From Cryobacterium sp. M96 (lineage in GTDB: Bacteria; Actinomycetota; Actinomycetes; Actinomycetales; Microbacteriaceae): a DNA stretch of 64,000 nucleotides. The notes under the pieces are model-generated. The model did no database searches, had not been told where the DNA came from, and was given only the letters and a program-made list of their open reading frames with translations. Location: assembly GCF_002929845.1 (NCBI RefSeq), contig NZ_PJJS01000037.1, positions 1 to 64,000 of the forward strand. The letters run 5' to 3'. Position 1 is the first letter of the stretch; each line of letters begins with the position of its first letter. Both the position numbers and the translations under genes were made by a program. Shown one piece after another: positions 62,386 through 64,000 of this stretch.

Positions 62386-63003
62386 ATGGGATTCGACGCG
62401 GACGACGCTGCACGTGATGTGACCGGAATTGAGCGGGAAGTGCTGGGCTGGGACGTGTTCGCGGACGCGTCCCGCCAGCTGTCGAAGGCGGTGCTGTCGA
62501 GCGGCTTCCAGCCGGATGTCGTGATCGCCATCGCCCGCGGCGGGCTGCTGCTCGCCGGCGCCATGTCGTATGCGCTGGGCACCAAGAACTGCGGCAGCAT
62601 CAACGTGCAGTTCTACACCGGCGTCGACGAGCGCCTCCCCGTGCCGGTCCTGTCGGGACCGATGCTCGACGCGCCGTCACTGACCGGCCTGCGGGTGCTG
62701 CTCGTCGACGACGTCTCCGACTCCGGGCACACCCTCGCGATGGTCGTCGCGCTGCTGCGGGAAACCGCCTGCGAGGTGCGCACCGCCACCCTGTACACGA
62801 AGCCTCGCACCGTGCTGGTGCCCGATTTCACCTGGTGTGAAACGGACCGCTGGATCGTGTTCCCCTGGTCCTCGCTGCCTCCCGTAGCGGAGAGCCTCAC
62901 CGGTGCGAGCCTGCCGGGCGGCGCACAGCTCGATGACGACCTGCCTGTCGCGAGCCTGCTCGCCGCCAGCCTGCCCCTCGTGGCCCGGGGCGCCCTGCTG
63001 TGA
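62386..63003 (+). CDS. phosphoribosyltransferase-family protein
   Basis: A 205-residue type I phosphoribosyltransferase-fold protein. The PRPP loop is LRVLLVDDVSDSGHTLAMV. The N-terminal half has VLSSGFQPDVVIAIARGGLL, the hood/dimer part typical of xanthine/hypoxanthine-type enzymes, and YTKPRTVLVPDFTWCETDRW. The tail of about 45 residues is Ala/Leu-rich. The substrate is not clear (xanthine or hypoxanthine-like). I chose the ATG at 62386 (MGFDADDAAR), 6 nt after TACCAT; a GTG at 62368 is also open. Its stop overlaps the next gene (GTGA). Confidence 0.85.
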   Translation: MGFDADDAARDVTGIEREVLGWDVFADASRQLSKAVLSSGFQPDVVIAIARGGLLLAGAMSYALGTKNCGSINVQFYTGVDERLPVPVLSGPMLDAPSLTGLRVLLVDDVSDSGHTLAMVVALLRETACEVRTATLYTKPRTVLVPDFTWCETDRWIVFPWSSLPPVAESLTGASLPGGAQLDDDLPVASLLAASLPLVARGALL

Positions 63004-63719
63004 GCGTGCACCTGGTCGGCGGCGGTTGGAACCCCCGGACAGACGCGGCCGTCTTCGGACCCTTCCTGGCCGAGGCCACGGCGCGCGGAGTCGTGGCAGG
63101 CCGCGCGGAGCCTGGCATCGCGATCCTCGTCGTGCGTTCCGAAGACGCCGCCGACCACGCCGCGAACCTGGTCGCCGCCGTTTCCGCGGCCGGCGAGTTC
63201 GAGCCGAAGGTCACCGTCGTCGCCCCGGGCGACGTCTTCGCCCTGACCGCTGTGTCCGAGGCCGACGGAATCCTGGTCGGCGGCGGAGTCACCCCCGCCT
63301 ACCTGGTCGCCGTGGCCCCGATATTCGGTGAGATCCGTCGTCAGGTGGCCGCCGGCATCCCCTATCTCGGATTCTCTGCCGGCGCGATGATCGCGGCCGA
63401 GCGTGCCCTGATCGGCGGCTGGCGCATGGGCGGCGTCGAGGTCAGCGGCGAACACGCCGCCGAGGGGCTCGACGAGATCACCGTTGAACCCGGCATCGGG
63501 CTGCTCGACGTCACCGTGGAGGTGCACGCCGCCCAGTGGGGCACGCTGTCCCGGTTGGTCGCGGCCACCGAGGCCGGCCTGATCGACGGCGGCCTGGCCG
63601 TCGACGAGAACACCGCGCTGGTCGTCGGCGAGGGCGCGCTCAGCGTCGTCGGAGCCGGCAGTGTCTGGCGGGTCAGCGAGGCCGACGGCGGGGTGCTCGT
63701 GAGCACCTTCGGGGCCTGA
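63000..63719 (+). CDS. S51 peptidase-like/class I GATase-fold protein
   Basis: A 239-residue protein with the fold of dipeptidase E (peptidase S51) and related proteins. The nucleophile elbow is [12 protein letters not shown] (Ser), preceded by [20 protein letters not shown]. The N terminus [20 protein letters not shown] fits the family. The possible His partner is in [17 protein letters not shown] do not see enough to specify peptide hydrolysis or cyanophycin-type activity. GTG at 63000 overlaps the upstream stop codon, so expression is coupled. ung starts 10 bp downstream. Confidence 0.82.
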   Translation: MSVHLVGGGWNPRTDAAVFGPFLAEATARGVVAGRAEPGIAILVVRSEDAADHAANLVAAVSAAGEFEPKVTVVAPGDVFALTAVSEADGILVGGGVTPAYLVAVAPIFGEIRRQVAAGIPYLGFSAGAMIAAERALIGGWRMGGVEVSGEHAAEGLDEITVEPGIGLLDVTVEVHAAQWGTLSRLVAATEAGLIDGGLAVDENTALVVGEGALSVVGAGSVWRVSEADGGVLVSTFGA

Positions 63720-63729
63720 GCCGAGCATC

Positions 63730-64000
63730 ATGCCCGTCACCCTCGCGGCGCTGACCGAGAGCCGGGCCATCGATCTTGGCTGGGCCCAGGCGCTGGCGCC
63801 GGTGGGGCCGGAGATCGACCGGATGGCGGAGCTCCTGCGCGCCGAGACTCTGGCCGGCCGTATCTGGCTACCGGCCCCGGAGAACGTCTTCCGCGCCTTC
63901 GCCGAGCCGTTCGATGCCGTGCGGGTGCTCATCGTCGGCCAGGACCCGTACCCGACCCGGGGACATCCGATCGGGCTCGCCTTCGCGACCGAGGCACACG
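63730..64000 (+). CDS. ung: uracil-DNA glycosylase, 5' part (runs off the window)
   Basis: The first 90 codons of a family 1 uracil-DNA glycosylase, open to the window edge. The start [20 protein letters not shown] is followed by [20 protein letters not shown]. The diagnostic catalytic motif [20 protein letters not shown] (Asp that activates water) is present. The enzyme removes uracil from DNA to start base-excision repair. The C-terminal two thirds, including the HPS-type leucine loop, lie beyond position 64000. The ATG is 10 bp after the S51-like gene, so the genes are probably cotranscribed. Confidence 0.93.
   Translation, partial: MPVTLAALTESRAIDLGWAQALAPVGPEIDRMAELLRAETLAGRIWLPAPENVFRAFAEPFDAVRVLIVGQDPYPTRGHPIGLAFATEAH

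Overview
The window is a GC-rich chromosomal segment from an actinobacterium. It most likely comes from the family Microbacteriaceae, and a Cryobacterium-like genus is my best guess. The evidence is gene content and order: mtrA-mtrB-lpqB, then comF, long-form hpf, secA and an Rv3235-type gene; a fused mycobacterial-type 2-oxoglutarate decarboxylase/dehydrogenase (kgd); sigR-rsrA; a WhiB protein; GuaB1; and many start codons lying 5-8 nt after a -10 hexamer (leaderless genes). I see no rRNA, tRNA, CRISPR array, transposase or prophage. The naming rests on motifs and synteny only, because no database search was possible.

Layout. 0.4-7.6 kb: an RDD protein and a SpoIIM-like membrane protein diverge, next to a tightly overlapping minus-strand operon (GPDPase-type membrane protein, DUF4129, DUF4350, MoxR ATPase, DUF58). 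7.7-16.2 kb: the envelope/secretion block mtrA-mtrB-lpqB-comF-hpf-secA. 16.7-21 kb: an Rv3235-type gene, an unknown gene, a small HTH protein, and an SAF protein/CpaE-like ATPase pair. 21-25.8 kb: two membrane proteins, a PdtaS-type kinase and whiB. 26-30.8 kb: bcp, aroA-rsgA, sigR-rsrA and a VOC protein. 31-39.3 kb: kgd, guaB1 and two CNNM/CBS transporters. 39.3-43 kb: an old-yellow-enzyme reductase, NAD(P)HX dehydratase, a glycosyltransferase and a thiamine-binding protein. 43.4-48.3 kb: a three-gene two-component locus and a DUF4389 protein. 48.4-53.7 kb: metX, metY, an acyltransferase, an SDR and a deleted butanediol dehydrogenase. 53.8-62.3 kb: a propionate/methylcitrate island (actP-DUF485-prpE opposite gntR-prpDBC). 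62.4-64 kb: a phosphoribosyltransferase, an S51-like protein and the start of ung.

The most unusual content is intergenic. Six copies of an 81-85 bp element occur in 33.5 kb. It has 17-19 bp inverted arms (consensus AACGAATTCGACGGAGATT) around a 46-48 nt loop of nearly constant length but variable sequence. Every copy lies 3' of at least one gene. Independently, short tandem arrays of unrelated sequence (units of 13, 12, 11, 11 and 9 bp) sit just downstream of genes; two begin within the stop-codon region itself, and two lie next to palindromic elements. Together these suggest an undescribed class of gene-end repeat in this lineage.

Functionally, the propionate island looks self-contained: uptake (ActP/DUF485), activation (PrpE) and the methylcitrate cycle (PrpC, PrpD, PrpB). 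A divergent GntR/FCD regulator has two TGTATACA operators 63 bp apart that could control both directions. The metX/metY pair supports the acetylhomoserine-sulfhydrylation route to methionine.
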